From NCBI GenBank assembly GCA_963555705.1, contig OY743169.1, forward strand, positions 47,480,124-47,544,123: a stretch of DNA of 64,000 nt, read 5' to 3'. A model generated the notes under the pieces. That model saw nothing but the letters and a program-made list of their open reading frames with translations, was not told the origin of the DNA and searched no databases. Shown here in pieces: positions 20,964 to 31,989 of the stretch (positions are counted from its first letter, which is position 1; every line of letters begins with the position of its first letter). Position numbers and translations under genes: made by a program. The DNA comes from Ligustrum vulgare. Its lineage: Eukaryota > Streptophyta > Magnoliopsida > Lamiales > Oleaceae.

Positions 20964-22276
20964 GTAATAATCTTCAAAACAATATGAAGCCGGAACCAAA
21001 AATTATGGTTCATCGACGGATGGTATGTGAAAGGTTTTGATCTTTTTTTTGAAGGGTTATTACAATGTAAAATTTTACGGGCGGTCTTTGACGAGAACGA
21101 ATTAATTCGGCTGCTTGGGTAGTGTAGTGTCGTAGACTGTAGAGTTTGTAGAGGAAGGTTAAGAGGATAAGCTGATTGGGTACATTCTGTGAGAAAAATG
21201 TGCAAGGTCTGCCAAGTGAAATTTATAGGCTTTGTGGAGGAAGCTTGGGGTTAAATAGTGGGAACTAGAAGCTTAACAGGGTTTCACGTATTTTGAATAT
21301 ATATATATATATATATATATTTCTTTTTCCCAATTCCCAGGGTTTCAGATTTTTATTTACATTAATTTTTTTTTTTTTTTTTTTTTCTTTCATGTGGCTT
21401 TGTCTAGCATTTAATTTGAGATGCAATTTGCCTATATTTGGTAAACGCATTTTATTTTATATACAAAAATGTAATTTTTTCGAGGTAAAATATGAATTTG
21501 AAAATTGATTTGGATAAATAGGTGTCGTAAACGCAGTTTGGAAAAATGTGTAGTTTATAAATAAGTTTATAAACAAGTTACCAAATGGAGGTTTGTAATT
21601 TTTTTCTTGGGGAATTGTGTTCTTCACGAACGTGTTTACCACACAGTCTTAGTTTTCATTTGCATGATTTACATTATTTGGTAAAAAAGATTGTTTCAAT
21701 TAGTTATTGATGAGATATTTCATGGTGGAAAATGAAAGAAAAATTATCGATTGAAGTATAGAATATTTTAATAATAAAATATTTGCTTAGAATGGAGCAC
21801 CGTTAAAAAAATGATTTTTTTCATGTTCATTAGCACGGAGGCTTCGTAAGTGTCTCATACTTTCTGTTCGGTATGGTGTCGTGATGCGTAGAAGGTCGTG
21901 GAATATGTATTGTTCAATTATGGTATGTTTGATTGACTTTTATTTTTACCCCTTGCTTGGTTTACATTAAATTTTTTTCTATAATATTTAATTTCAATCA
22001 TTCATTAAAAATCAAGTTCACAATATTTGACTTTTTAATTTAGCTCAAAAAAAAAAAAAAAAAATTTGACTTTTTAACCAAATTTCAACCATCAATTCTC
22101 CCAAAAATTACTATTCATTAAAAAAAATTCTTTTTAAACAATACAAAACAAGCTCATATAAAATTTTAGTTCCTTTTTAGTTTCTGTAAGTGTTTCAATA
22201 TTTTTTATTTTTTTTAACGATAACATTTTAGGGGTAAAAACTTAGATATACATATTATATATATATATAACTCATT
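20964..22276. other. AT-rich host spacer; possible broken exon on the minus strand
   Basis: From 20969 to 21205 a minus-strand frame starts MHIFLTECTQSAYPLNLPLQ and is richer in Ser, Pro and Lys than its surroundings, but it runs into C1 and matches no family I know. Simple repeats include (TA)n at about 21297-21321, poly-T at 21368-21386 and poly-A near 22047-22063. The remainder shows no gene. Confidence 0.3.
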
Positions 22277-22641
22277 TGTAAGGATTCGAAATAAACATGC
22301 ACAGCAGAATTAAAAGAATCGAAACCATAACCCGGATCATCATTTCACTACGATGAAGTTTGTGATAGAAATTATACCTTTTGATGAATCGCTAGAATCT
22401 GATGTTGTTGTAGTATAGATCTTTACTACAGCCGTCCAATCGTCCAGCCTCTAATGGTGATCCACACAGTAAGTCACTATTTGGATTATTGTGCTAGCAA
22501 TCAAGAAAAATAACTGACTATTTCTCTACAATTCTCTTAGTACTTATAGGAATAACCTAAAACTAATTAGGTTAAAGATTGTGGACTTGGGCCAACCTAA
22601 GTCCGGCCCAACTAATTGGACTTGGACACATTATTCCAACA
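22277..22641 (-). repeat. C2 left LTR (3' LTR in element sense)
   Basis: A 365-bp LTR starting TGTAAGGATTCGAAATAAAC and ending TTATTCCAACA. It differs from 30591-30955 at only scattered positions. Confidence 0.9.
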
Positions 22642-23390
22642 ATCTCCCACTTGTACAAGATCCAATTCCAGATGTTAAATTCTTGCCTTTTGTGTGTGAC
22701 CCATCAGGTTCCATTCACAATGGCAAACGTCATGTTATTATCGTTCCAATCTAATTGGAATGAGATGAACCGAACTCTCTATTTCACATTCATCATTGAT
22801 TCACCAAGATTGATTAATTCATGTCGCAGTCCGAGATTGACGTCTAGCAACGTATCAAGGCAATCCATGTGAAGGGAATGTCATGTGGTATGACAAGACC
22901 AGTTTATGTGTAGTTGCCGTGGAAATATAGTCCCTTCATCATATATAACTCAATCAGTTGAAAGACATGGGATAACGTCAATCTCTTTTAACCAATTATT
23001 TTATTCACTTCCACCTTAAGTTGATTAAGTCATGATTGAAACATTTTCAATTCATAACATTACCCCGGCCGAGGATTTTACATCAACTTTGTTTGGTGAA
23101 ATGCAGGTTACAATCTCCTACTACCCAGGAGTGATGAATCCTCATTTTGGACATACAAAACCTTCATATGAGTCTTACTATACCCATGTGACGTCATCCT
23201 GATGACTCCCTCTCAGAAGCCAACATCAACGCTCACCAAAGCATAGTAATCTTCACATAAGATTCTATGAAGTCCTCAAGTCAAAGGACCAAATCCACAA
23301 CCACACATTAGAGATTTACCACTGACATTTGGATAGTTATCGGCGTGGTATCTCTAGGCGGGTCATCCAATGCTTTTTCATCTAACAATG
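22642..23390 (-). other. C2 3' interior, no intact gene
   Basis: It begins at the purine tract next to the left LTR and ends where G3 inserts. By position it should hold the region after RNase H. No convincing frame is left. Confidence 0.5.
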
Positions 23391-24213
23391 TGATGCAAAC
23401 CACGTAGCAATTGTAGCTACGCAACCCACAAATTATTGGAATGACCCAAGAACGCCAAAGAATCACGATTTCGAGATTGATTCAAATTAATTGAACCAAG
23501 CAACCAACACAATCAATAGATATGATGACTTCTTGATCACAATGAAAATAAATCTCACCCAAGACTTGAACAAACAAGATTAACTCGCAAGTTCGGATTT
23601 TATTCAATAAAGAATAAGGTTTGGTCAAACCAAATTGCCTCTCAATAATAGTATCAAAGTTGTGTCTAATAATGAAAATTACATCCCTATAAATAGGGTC
23701 AAAACCTAGGTTAAGAGTTTTAATTATACTAGGAAACAACTAACTAAAAATAAGGAAATAAACAAAACCCTAAAATTTACGCGTATAGGCTTTTACGGCC
23801 GTGACTAACTCCCTTACGGCCGTAACCTTGTTACTGATCCACTCTTACGGCCGTGACAATATGACTTACGGTCGTAAGTCCAAAAACGTCCAAATTCCAG
23901 TTTTAAGCAGCGACTCCATTACGGCCGTGATACTCAACCTTTACGGTCGTAATCCCTTATGTCTCGCAAAATCAATTTCAGCAGTGAGTTGGTTACGGCC
24001 GTGAGGAAATATATGTTACGGCCGTAACATTGAAATTTCACAATTTTCTTCGACGCATTGAATGAGGTTGATCCACTCGTCGTTTTGGCTCGGTCCCAAC
24101 ATGGAACTTGCTTCTTTTGATGACACGAACATTGTTTTGGCCATTGTTCCTTGACTCCTTTGATCTTCAATGGATCTTTGTGCGGGCTTGTATTCGTGGT
24201 CTGGATCACATCA
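23391..24213 (-). repeat. G3 left LTR (3' LTR in element sense)
   Basis: An 823-bp LTR from TGATGCAAACC to GGATCACATCA, followed by the purine tract complement CCCCTCCCTCTTCG at 24215-24228. Confidence 0.9.
23793..24027. promoter_or_regulatory. Paired palindrome array in the G3 left LTR
   Basis: Eight TTACGGCCGTRA-type motifs start at 23793, 23814, 23845, 23866, 23919, 23941, 23993 and 24016. The pair spacings are 21, 21, 22 and 23 bp, and all four pairs have the same polarity (GTGA form first, GTAA form second). Two motifs have C changed to T (ACGGTCGT), as expected from loss of methylated C. The right LTR at 29663-29822 keeps part of the array with more decay. Confidence 0.75.
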
Positions 24214-25648
24214 TCCCCTCCCTCTTCGAAAGGATTCGACCTCGAATCTGTACCTGCATCAAACGGAGATAGATCAGAAACATTAAATGAAGCCGAAACA
24301 TTATACTCACCAGGAAGATCTAATTTATATGCATTGTTGTTGATCCTTTCAATCACTTGGAATGGACCATCTCCTCGCGGTTGTAACTTTGACTTGTGTT
24401 GTTCTGGAAACCGCTCCTTTCTCAAATGTACCCAAACCCAATCACCGGGCTCAAATATGACGCCTTTTCTCCCCTTGTTAGCCTGCGATGCATAATGTTC
24501 ATTTTTCTTTTCAATCGCCAACCTCACTTTGTCGTGGAGTGATTTAACCATCTCAGCCTTTTTCTTTCCATCTAAACTACTACGTTCATTCACAGGTAAA
24601 GGAATTAAATCCAATGGTGTTAGCGGATTAAAACCATAAACAATTTCAAATGGTGAACAAGAAGTAGTAGAATGTATAGCCCTATTATATGCAAATTCAA
24701 TAAATGGTAAACACTCTTCCCAATTTTTCAAATTTTTATTGATTATGGTGCGCAATAATTGAATCATTGTCCTATTTACTACATCGGTCTGTCCATCGGT
24801 CTGTGTGTGACAAGTTGTAGAAAAAAGTAGTTTTGTTCCTAATTTGTTCCACATGACTCTCCAAAAATGACTAAGGAATTTAACATCCCTATCCGAGACA
24901 ATACTTTTAGGAACCCCATGTAAGCGCACGACTTCCCGAAAGAAAATTTCAGCTATATTAGTAGCATCATCAGTTTTGTGGCATGGTATGAAATGTGTCA
25001 ATTTACTAAAGCGATCTACTACCACAAAAATTGAATATCTTCCCTTCTTAGTCCTAGGTAATCCCAAAACAAAATCCATAGAGATATCGACCCAAGGTTC
25101 ACTAGGGACGGGTAAAGGCATATATAACCCATGGGGTTTAATCCTAGATTTAGCCTTCTTACAAGTAATGCATCTATTACAAACTCGAACCACATCAATC
25201 TTCATCTTAGGCCAATATAAATGTTCACTTAGGATTTCAACGGTCTTTTTAACCCCAAAATGACCCATTAAGCCTCTACTATGGGCCTCTCTCACAAGTA
25301 ACTCCCTCATTGAACACCTAGGGACACACAATTTATTTTCTCGAAATAAATAATCATCATGTTTAAAGAACCTATCCACAACCCCTTTACCACATGATTC
25401 ATAAATATTAGAAAAGTTCAAGTCATTAGCATACATGTCCTTAATGTATTCAAATCCAAGCAATTTAGAATTTAAAGAATTTAAAAGGACATACCTTCGA
25501 GACAATGCATCTGCCACCACATTTTCCTTACCTTGTTTGTACCGAATGACATAGGGAAATGTTTCAATGAACTCTACCCACCTTGCATGTCACTTACTCA
25601 GTTTAGCTTGACCCCTCAAATGCTTCAAGGATTCATGATCAGTGTGTA
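24214..25648 (-). pseudogene. G3 RNase H end and integrase
   Basis: From 25520 the frame reads MVADALSRR, the usual end of gypsy RNase H, then an HHCC zinc-binding region ([24 protein letters not shown]), the core with DFVLGLPRT and VSDRDVKF, and the C-terminal region with [16 protein letters not shown]. Thirty-five residues after the second Asp, where Glu is expected (QTE in G4), G3 has QTD, so the DDE triad is altered. Upstream, a TGA near 25590 and a 4-bp deletion near 25700 cut it off from reverse transcriptase. The frame runs past the purine tract into the LTR, ending at 23934; the LTR-coded tail is not real pol. No chromodomain was seen. Confidence 0.85.
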
Positions 25649-26797
25649 TCACGAACTCCCGTGGCCACAAGTAATGTTGCCATGTCTCCAAAGCGCGCAC
25701 GAGTATAACTCCTTGTCATATGTGGGGTAATTAAGAGTAGCCCCCTTTAGCTTTTCGCTAAAATAGGCTATTGGTCTTCGATCCTGCATTAAAACAGCTC
25801 CAATGCCTAGCCCTGAGGCATCACATTCAATCTCAAAAGTCTTGTCAAAGTTAGGAAGTGATAAAACCGGTGCTTTACACAACATATTTTTGATTGTTTC
25901 AAATGCATGCTCCTGTTCTACTCCCCATTTAAACCCTACACTTTTTTTGACAATTTCTGTGAGTGGTGCGACAATCGTGCTAAAATCTTTAACAAAGCGC
26001 CTATAAAAACTAGTCAAGCCATGAAAACTCCTAACCTCAGTTATGCTTTTAGGTGTTGGCCATTCTTTAATAGCTTTGACTTTCTCTTCATCTACTTCTA
26101 TCCCTTTAGCACTAACCACATAGCCAAGAAACACAACTTTTTCCATGCAAAAATTACACTTTTTTAAATTAGCAAAAAGTTGCTCTTGTCTTAAAACCAC
26201 AAGCACACACCTAACATGTCCAACATACTCATTCAAAGTTTTACTATATATCAAGATATCATCGAAGTAAACTACAACGAATTTACCTATAAATGCACGT
26301 AAAACATGATTCATTAAACGCATAAAAGTGCTAGGTGCATTAGTAAGTCCAAAATGCATTACTAACCATTCATACAGGTCATACTTAGTTTTAAAAGCAG
26401 TTTTCCAATCATCTCCTTCTTTCATTCGAATTTGATGATAACCACTCTTAAGGTCAATTTTACTAAATATGCTAGAGCCATGCAATTCATCCAACATATC
26501 ATCTAACCTAGGAATAGGATGACGATACTTTACCGTTATGTTGTTGATGGCCCTACAATCAACACACATTCTCCAAGTCCCGTCCTTTTTGGGTACAAGT
26601 AACACGGGGACGGCACATGGACTCATACTTTTCCTTATATACCCTTTGCTCATCAAGTCCTCCACTTGCCTTTGAAGCTCCTTCGTCTCCTCGGGGTTAC
26701 TTCGATAAGCGGGGCGGTTTGGAATGACTGCTCCAGGTACAAAATCAATTTGATGTTCAATACCTCGAATGGGTGGTAACCCACTAGGTACGACATC
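25649..26797 (-). pseudogene. G3 reverse transcriptase and start of RNase H
   Basis: The frame continues from protease after a TAA at 26798-26800. It holds [30 protein letters not shown], the catalytic [11 protein letters not shown] and [15 protein letters not shown], all standard gypsy reverse transcriptase motifs, then the RNase H start [16 protein letters not shown]. The catalytic Asp pair is present. A 4-bp deletion relative to G4 ends the frame in a false tail at 25649. An active enzyme would copy element RNA into DNA. Confidence 0.85.
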
Positions 26798-27580
26798 TTA
26801 AAACACATCCTCGAATTCCTGCAATAAAGAAATAGCCAAACTAGGGAGGGATTTGTTAGTTTCATCAAAGGCAAGGAATGAATCCTTGTACAATAAAAGG
26901 ACCATTGGTCGTTTTTCCATAAATGCTTTCTTGACTTCACTCCTTTTTGCGTAGAAACTCATTTTTCTTTCTTTTCTGGCACTCTTCGCTCCCTCACCAT
27001 TTTCTGAGGTATGTACCCCAACACTCCTTTTTTCTCTCGCCTCTCCTTTTTCTAGAGTCGTGGCTCCAACTCTCTTTTCCTCATTTTCCCTCACTCTTTT
27101 TTCTTCATCATTTTTCAATTTTATTTGATCTTCATACACTTGTGACGGCGTCAATGGTGCAAGGGTAATGGTTTTTCCCCCTTTGGTAAAGCTATACCTA
27201 TTTTTATACCCATCATGCATTACCTTTCTATCATATTTCCAAGGTCTACCCAACAAAATGTGCCCGGCATGCATAGGAACCACATCACACATAAAATCAT
27301 CCACATAGCTACCAATAGAAAAACTCACCAACACCCTCCTATTCACCTTGATTTCTCCACTATCATTTAACCATTGAAGCCTATAAGGTTTAGGATGTTT
27401 TAATAAAGGTAATCCTAATTTTTCAACAAGTGTAGTACTAGCGACGTTAGTGCAACTACCACCATCAATAATCATACTACATACCTTGTTATTAATACGG
27501 CATCGTGTATGGAATATGTTCTCCCGTTGTTGTTCCAAATCATCCGTGTTGATTTGAGCACTAAGAGCTCGCCTTGCCAC
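26798..27580 (-). pseudogene. G3 protease region
   Basis: The frame starts after a TAG that separates it from gag and ends at a TAA where G4 has a Pro codon. It includes FHTRCRINNKVCSMIIDGG with SCTN after it, the aspartic protease motif, and HAGHILLGRPWKYDRKVMHD. A low-complexity linker rich in Lys and Glu (VGATTLEKGE repeats) follows before reverse transcriptase. The two nonsense codons that bound it are point changes relative to G4. Confidence 0.8.
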
Positions 27581-27586
27581 TAATAA

Positions 27587-28692
27587 CTAGCCATGCTCCC
27601 CGGATAACACATCCTCATCATCACATATTTCCTCCAATGCCGGCATATCGCTATAATCCTCTTCCTCACTATCACTCTCCATGGCTCCATCCTTCCGCAC
27701 AAGTATCACTCGCCTATTAGGACATTGAGATGCCACATGTCCTCTCCCCAAACATTTGAAGCATTGAATGTCTCTACTCCTAGATGGTTGAGGTTCCCCT
27801 TTAGGTACGAGTTTACTAGCTTGTTCCTCCTTCCCTTTTGGTGCTTCAAACTTCCCTTTTGAAACAGCCCCATCTCCTTTACTTTCCCACTTCGGCTTCC
27901 AAGAAGAATTAGAACCTGATTGATACCTTGCTGTTCCCTTTTTCTTTAATTGCTTCTCCACCTTTATAGCCTTGTGCAACATATCCTCCATCTCCAAATA
28001 ATGTTTTAGTTCAACCACATCAGTTATATCCCTATTCAACCCATTCAAAAATCGAGCCATCGTAGCCTCCCTATCCTCTTCTACATTAGCTCTAATCATC
28101 AACATCTCCATCTCCTTATGATAATTCTCCACACTCTTTGATCCTTGGTATAGACTTTGTAATTTTTTATGAAGCTCCCGATGGTAATGACTAGGAACGA
28201 ACATCTTTCTCATGATAGCTTTTAATTCACCCCAAGTACTAATGGGTCTCCCGTGATTCCTCCTCCTAGAAGTCACCAATTGATCCCACCAAGTAATAGC
28301 GTAATCGGAGAATTCAAGTACAGCTACCTTAACCTTTTTCTCTTCTGAATAAGTGTAGCAATTGAAAATTAATTCCATCTTCTTTTCCCATTCTAGGTAT
28401 GCTTTCGGATCACTCATACCCTTGAATGACGGAATTGTCATTTTGATGTTGTTCATACTACCATCCATTCTATCGCCACCAAGATCTCTATCCCTTCTTC
28501 CATGTCTAACTCCTCCATCTCTACTCTACGACCTCGCCCACCTTGCCTGCGGGCATTAGGCACTTCACGAGGTTGCTCAAGCCTTTCTAACCTACCTAAC
28601 ACATTCCCAAACAACCGCTCAAACCGTTGTACCATCTCCTCCGTCATGTTGGCTCGATCATTATTTTTTGTAGTAGAAGATTGTTCAGACAT
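27587..28692 (-). pseudogene. G3 gag, frameshifted near its N-terminus
   Basis: The N-terminal piece begins MSEQSSTTKNNDRAN at about 28692, and the remainder (293 residues) is in another frame from 28468: a deletion of roughly 60-70 bp relative to G4 moved the phase. The gag domain (MTIPSFKGMSDPKAYLEW, YAITWWDQLV) and the zinc knuckle CFKCLGRGHVASQC are clear. It ends in TAG, where G4 continues into protease. Confidence 0.8.
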
Positions 28693-29262
28693 TCTAAAAC
28701 TAAATATTATATGCCTCACGTGTATTTCGCTTGTGTATCACTCAATTTTGGCTTTTTTCCTCTATTGATCTCACCTCTCTAGCCTTTTTCCACTCAATGG
28801 TTTTCACCCAAATTGCTTCAAAGAACGAATCCGAACTCAAACAAGTTTAAACTTGAATGACTCAAACCGAATGCGAGTGATAAGTTATCAACTTGTTGGA
28901 AAAACTCAAAGAAGACCTTGAAAGAATGTAATCTGACTCTATAAAGGACTCGACACTTTTATGGAAACTAAGATTGTTTCAAGAAAATAATTCTTGAAAT
29001 CAAATATCAACTATTTTTATTGGACTGAGAATTTTTCGTTTTTTTTTTCTCTTCTCGAAAATTCAACTATGAGACTAACGAAACAAACGGAATTTAATTT
29101 GGATACCAAACGAAGGGAATAACGACTTTTGAATTTTTTTTGTGACACTTTTTTGGATTGAAGACTCAAGAACTTGAAGAACACAAAGAACAAAATTAAG
29201 GAACTCAAGAAACAAAATAAAGATATAACCTTGATTTTTGGAGCCTAAGCTCTGATACTAGA
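28693..29262 (-). other. G3 leader and primer-binding site
   Basis: This untranslated stretch separates gag from the right LTR. The primer-binding site at 29249-29260 reads TAGTATCAGAGC on the minus strand, one base off the usual TGGTATCAGAGC. No frame of note. Confidence 0.7.
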
Positions 29263-29851
29263 TGATGCAAACCACGTAACAATTGTAGCTACGCAACCCA
29301 CAAATTATTGGAATCGACCCAAGAACGTCAAAGAATCACGATTTCTAGATTGATTCAAATTAATTGAATCAAGCAACCAACACAATCAATAGATATGCTG
29401 ACCTCTTTATCACAATGAAAATAAATTTCACCCAAGATTTGAACAAACAAGATTAATTCGCAAGTTCGGATTTTATTCAATAAAGAATAACGTTTGAAAG
29501 TAAATTGCCTCTCAATAATAGTATCAAAGTTGTGTCTAATAATGAAAATTACATCCCTATAAATATGGTCAAAACCTAGGTTAAGAGTTTTAATTATACT
29601 AGGAAACAACTAGCTAAAAATAAGGAAATAAATAAAACCCTAAAATTTATGCGTATAGGCTTTTACGGCCGTGACTAACTCCCTTACGGCCGTAACCTTG
29701 TTACTGATCCACTCTTACGGCCGTGACAATATGGCTTACGGCCATAAGTCCAAAACCGTCCAAATTCCAGTTTTAAGCACCGACTCCATTACGGCAATGA
29801 TACTCAACCTTTATGGCCGTGATCCCTTATGTCTCGCAAAATCAATTTCAG
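29263..29851 (-). repeat. G3 right LTR (5' LTR), truncated at its outer end
   Basis: About 589 bp match 23391-23982 and then stop after ATCAATTTCAG. The missing part is the start of U3 in element sense. Remaining palindromes show changes such as ACGGCCATAA and ATGGCCGTGA. Confidence 0.85.
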
Positions 29852-30240
29852 CAATGCTAGGAACCACTCCCAGTTTAGTTATGAACTTCCTGATTCAGAC
29901 GGCTTCCTTTGCTGCTTCCGAAGCAGCTATGTATTCGACTTCTGTAGTTGAATCTGCAATAGTGTCTTGTTTGGAACTTTTCCAACTGACCGCTCCTCCA
30001 TTTAGAGTAAATATATATCCGGACTAGGATTTACAGTCATCTTTATCTGACTGAAAACTGGCATCAGTATATCCTTGAACCTTTAGTTCATCTTCTCCGT
30101 ATACAAGAAACATATTTTTAGTCATTCTCAAGTACTTAAAAATGTTCTTGACAGCGGTCCAATGTTTCTCACCAGGATTCGCTTGGAATCTGCTTGTGAC
30201 ACTCAAAGCATATGCAACATCAGGCTGACGCGACGCGACC
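29852..30240 (-). pseudogene. C2 reverse transcriptase/RNase H fragment
   Basis: The minus strand reads VAYALSVTSRFQANPGEKHW, then AVKNIFKYLRMTKNMFLVYG and GYTDASFQSDKDD, and, after a stop at 30024-30026, a continuation with [16 protein letters not shown]. This is the copia reverse transcriptase to RNase H region. It joins G3 at the left and a GC-rich block at the right. Nothing of gag, protease or integrase precedes it, so an earlier deletion fused it to the leader. Confidence 0.8.
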
Positions 30241-30432
30241 CCTTTTTTCGGAGACCTGCTGTCGCGAACAGCATCACTGTTCGCGACAGCAGCAGTTGCT
30301 GCGCACAGCGGCGAAATTCGTCGCTGCTGCGTAGCGACGACACTCGTCGATGCCATGCGCAGCGCTGCGTCCCAGCAGCGGCGACGATCGCCACTGCCAC
30401 GTGCAGCTAGCGGCGCTGGCGGCGCCGCCTCT
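30235..30432 (-). other. GC-rich block in C2, in frame with the RNase H fragment
   Basis: About 200 bp of GC-rich sequence interrupt an AT-rich region. On the minus strand a frame starts MASTSVVATQQRRISPLCAA and continues in phase into the RNase H fragment, giving a 110-residue chimera. The block holds a perfect 16-bp inverted repeat. C1 has a GC-rich block of similar style in its leader. Whether any product is made is unknown. Confidence 0.5.
30256..30292. repeat. Perfect 16-bp inverted repeat with 5-base loop
   Basis: CTGCTGTCGCGAACAG, loop CATCA, then CTGTTCGCGACAGCAG. In RNA it would form a strong hairpin. It is not followed by a U run, and it lies within a eukaryotic retroelement, so a terminator is unlikely. 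Confidence 0.85.
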
Positions 30433-30590
30433 CCGGCAAATTTTTTTTTTCGATATGATTTTTAACTATTAATCTAAAACATTTTCAGATTTAATTTGTG
30501 CAAATCAAATTAATATCTCAATAACAATTATTGTGAATACATCAAAATAAAACAAACTTCAACAAGTTTAAAGGTTGGCTCTGATACCAC
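30433..30590 (-). other. C2 leader with primer-binding site
   Basis: AT-rich leader between the right LTR and the GC-rich block. TGGTATCAGAGC on the minus strand at 30578-30589 is the primer-binding site for initiator methionine tRNA. Confidence 0.8.
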
Positions 30591-30955
30591 TGTATGGATT
30601 CGAAATAAACATGCACAGCGGAATTAAAAGAATAGAAACCATAACCCGGATCAACCTTGCACTACGATGAAGTTTGTGATAGAAATTAAACATTTTGATG
30701 AATCGCTAGAATCTGATGTTGTTGTAGTGTAGATCTTTACCACAGCCGTCCAATCGTCCAGCCTCTAATGGTGATCCACACAACAAGTCACTATCTGGAT
30801 TATTGTGCTAGTAATCAAGAAAAACAAGTGACTATTTCTCTACAATTTTCTTAGTACTTATAGGAATAACCTAAACCTAATTATGTTAAAGATTGTGGAC
30901 TTGGGTCAACCCAAGTCCGGCCCAACTAATTGGACTTGGACACATTATTCCAACA
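30591..30955 (-). repeat. C2 right LTR (5' LTR in element sense)
   Basis: 365 bp, starting TGTATGGATTCG and ending TTATTCCAACA, followed by TSD TCATT. Confidence 0.9.
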
Positions 30956-30960
30956 TCATT

Positions 30961-31980
30961 TGCATATATTGTTAATGGAATAATCATTAAAATATAATTA
31001 CAAGTAATTGTGCATGCATATAATTTAAACCATCCTATGAGAAGAAATTTATATTCGATATTAAAATATTTTTCATTAAGACAATGTTTGGAAAATGATT
31101 TTAACATATACCTATTAGGAACTAACGACTAACGTAGCTTTTTGGTTGTATTCGCTAAATAGATTTTCGTATGGTCATTTAAGCAATTTGATTCAAATGG
31201 TTTAGTTTTTAATTTTATTAATTTGATATGTTCTCATCAAACACAATAATCCCAACTGTAGCCATTTCATGTCAAACAAATCATTTCTTCATTTGTTGCC
31301 TGAAAATTAATTCTAACTAAATGTATCAACATTAAACTATTACAGAAAAAATCATTTAAATCATTTTTACATTTTTAAGTTTTCGCAATGCAATGGTCTC
31401 TACAATTACCTCACTTTAGTTTAAAAAAAAAGAAGGAAAATGCACGTGCAATGTGAATTAACGTAACTAATGATAAATCTAACTAGCTAGATGACTGATG
31501 TCCTCTCAGAATGTTGACATAAAGTATTGACAATATGTAAAATATGGAAATCGAACTATATCATTAAATTCAAATGCAAATTTTAATCTTATATCCTACA
31601 ATATAACTAATCAAAATACGTTCTCTATTGTTGTATATGGTTGGTAGAGAGAATTATTTGAATTGTGTCCGTGACACATGAATTAAATCCATAAAATCTA
31701 CTATCTTTTAATGCACATTTGAATAGTTGAGTTAGTAAATGTTCAAATCCAAACAATTAATCTTCAATTATTTAAGTTATGTAGAAAAAAAATTATTAAC
31801 ACATCTGATTTTCCCCGTATTTTATTATTCTTTGGTAAATTGGCATTTCATTTTTTCAACATATATGAAACGAAACACTTTTAAGTGTTACGATTGCTTC
31901 ATATTTGAATTTTAAGTTTGGATTCATTATATTTTTCTACGAATACTGGATAAATTTGTTTTATGACCCATCATAATACA
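30961..31980. other. AT-rich spacer, no gene seen
   Basis: Low GC and stops in all frames. It may include the 5' part of Helitron H2, but I could not place a TC terminus. Confidence 0.5.
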
Positions 31981-31989
31981 CGGATATAG

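Larger units (their letters stand above)
23391..29851 (-). mobile_element. G3: Ty3/gypsy retrotransposon with all domains, inactive
   Basis: The left LTR (23391-24213) is complete; the right one (29263-29851) lacks its outer 230 bp or so. Gag, protease, reverse transcriptase, RNase H and integrase follow in gypsy order on the minus strand. CAATG flanks the left end (23386-23390) and also follows the right end (29852-29856), which may be a target duplication, or a chance match, as the full LTR reads CAGTG there. Several nonsense codons, two frameshifts and a changed integrase residue make it non-functional. It lies inside C2 and is the closest relative of G4. Confidence 0.9.
22277..30955 (-). 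mobile_element. C2: deleted Ty1/copia retrotransposon containing G3
   Basis: Two 365-bp LTRs (22277-22641 and 30591-30955) are flanked by TCATT at 22272-22276 and 30956-30960. The minus strand has primer-binding site TGGTATCAGAGC at 30578-30589 and purine tract AAGTGGGAGAT next to the left LTR, so it reads right to left. Apart from nested G3, the interior is only about 2 kb: a leader, a GC-rich block, an RNase H fragment and a 3' segment. Gag, protease, integrase and most of reverse transcriptase are gone. The LTRs are almost the same, so the deletion may predate insertion. Confidence 0.9.

Noticed and set aside
23934..24213. Extension of the G3 integrase frame into the LTR
   Set aside because: The frame passes the purine tract and enters the LTR; these residues are not part of pol in G4 or in gypsy elements generally.
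30256..30292. Hairpin as a bacterial-type terminator
   Set aside because: It lies in a plant retroelement and has no U tract after it.
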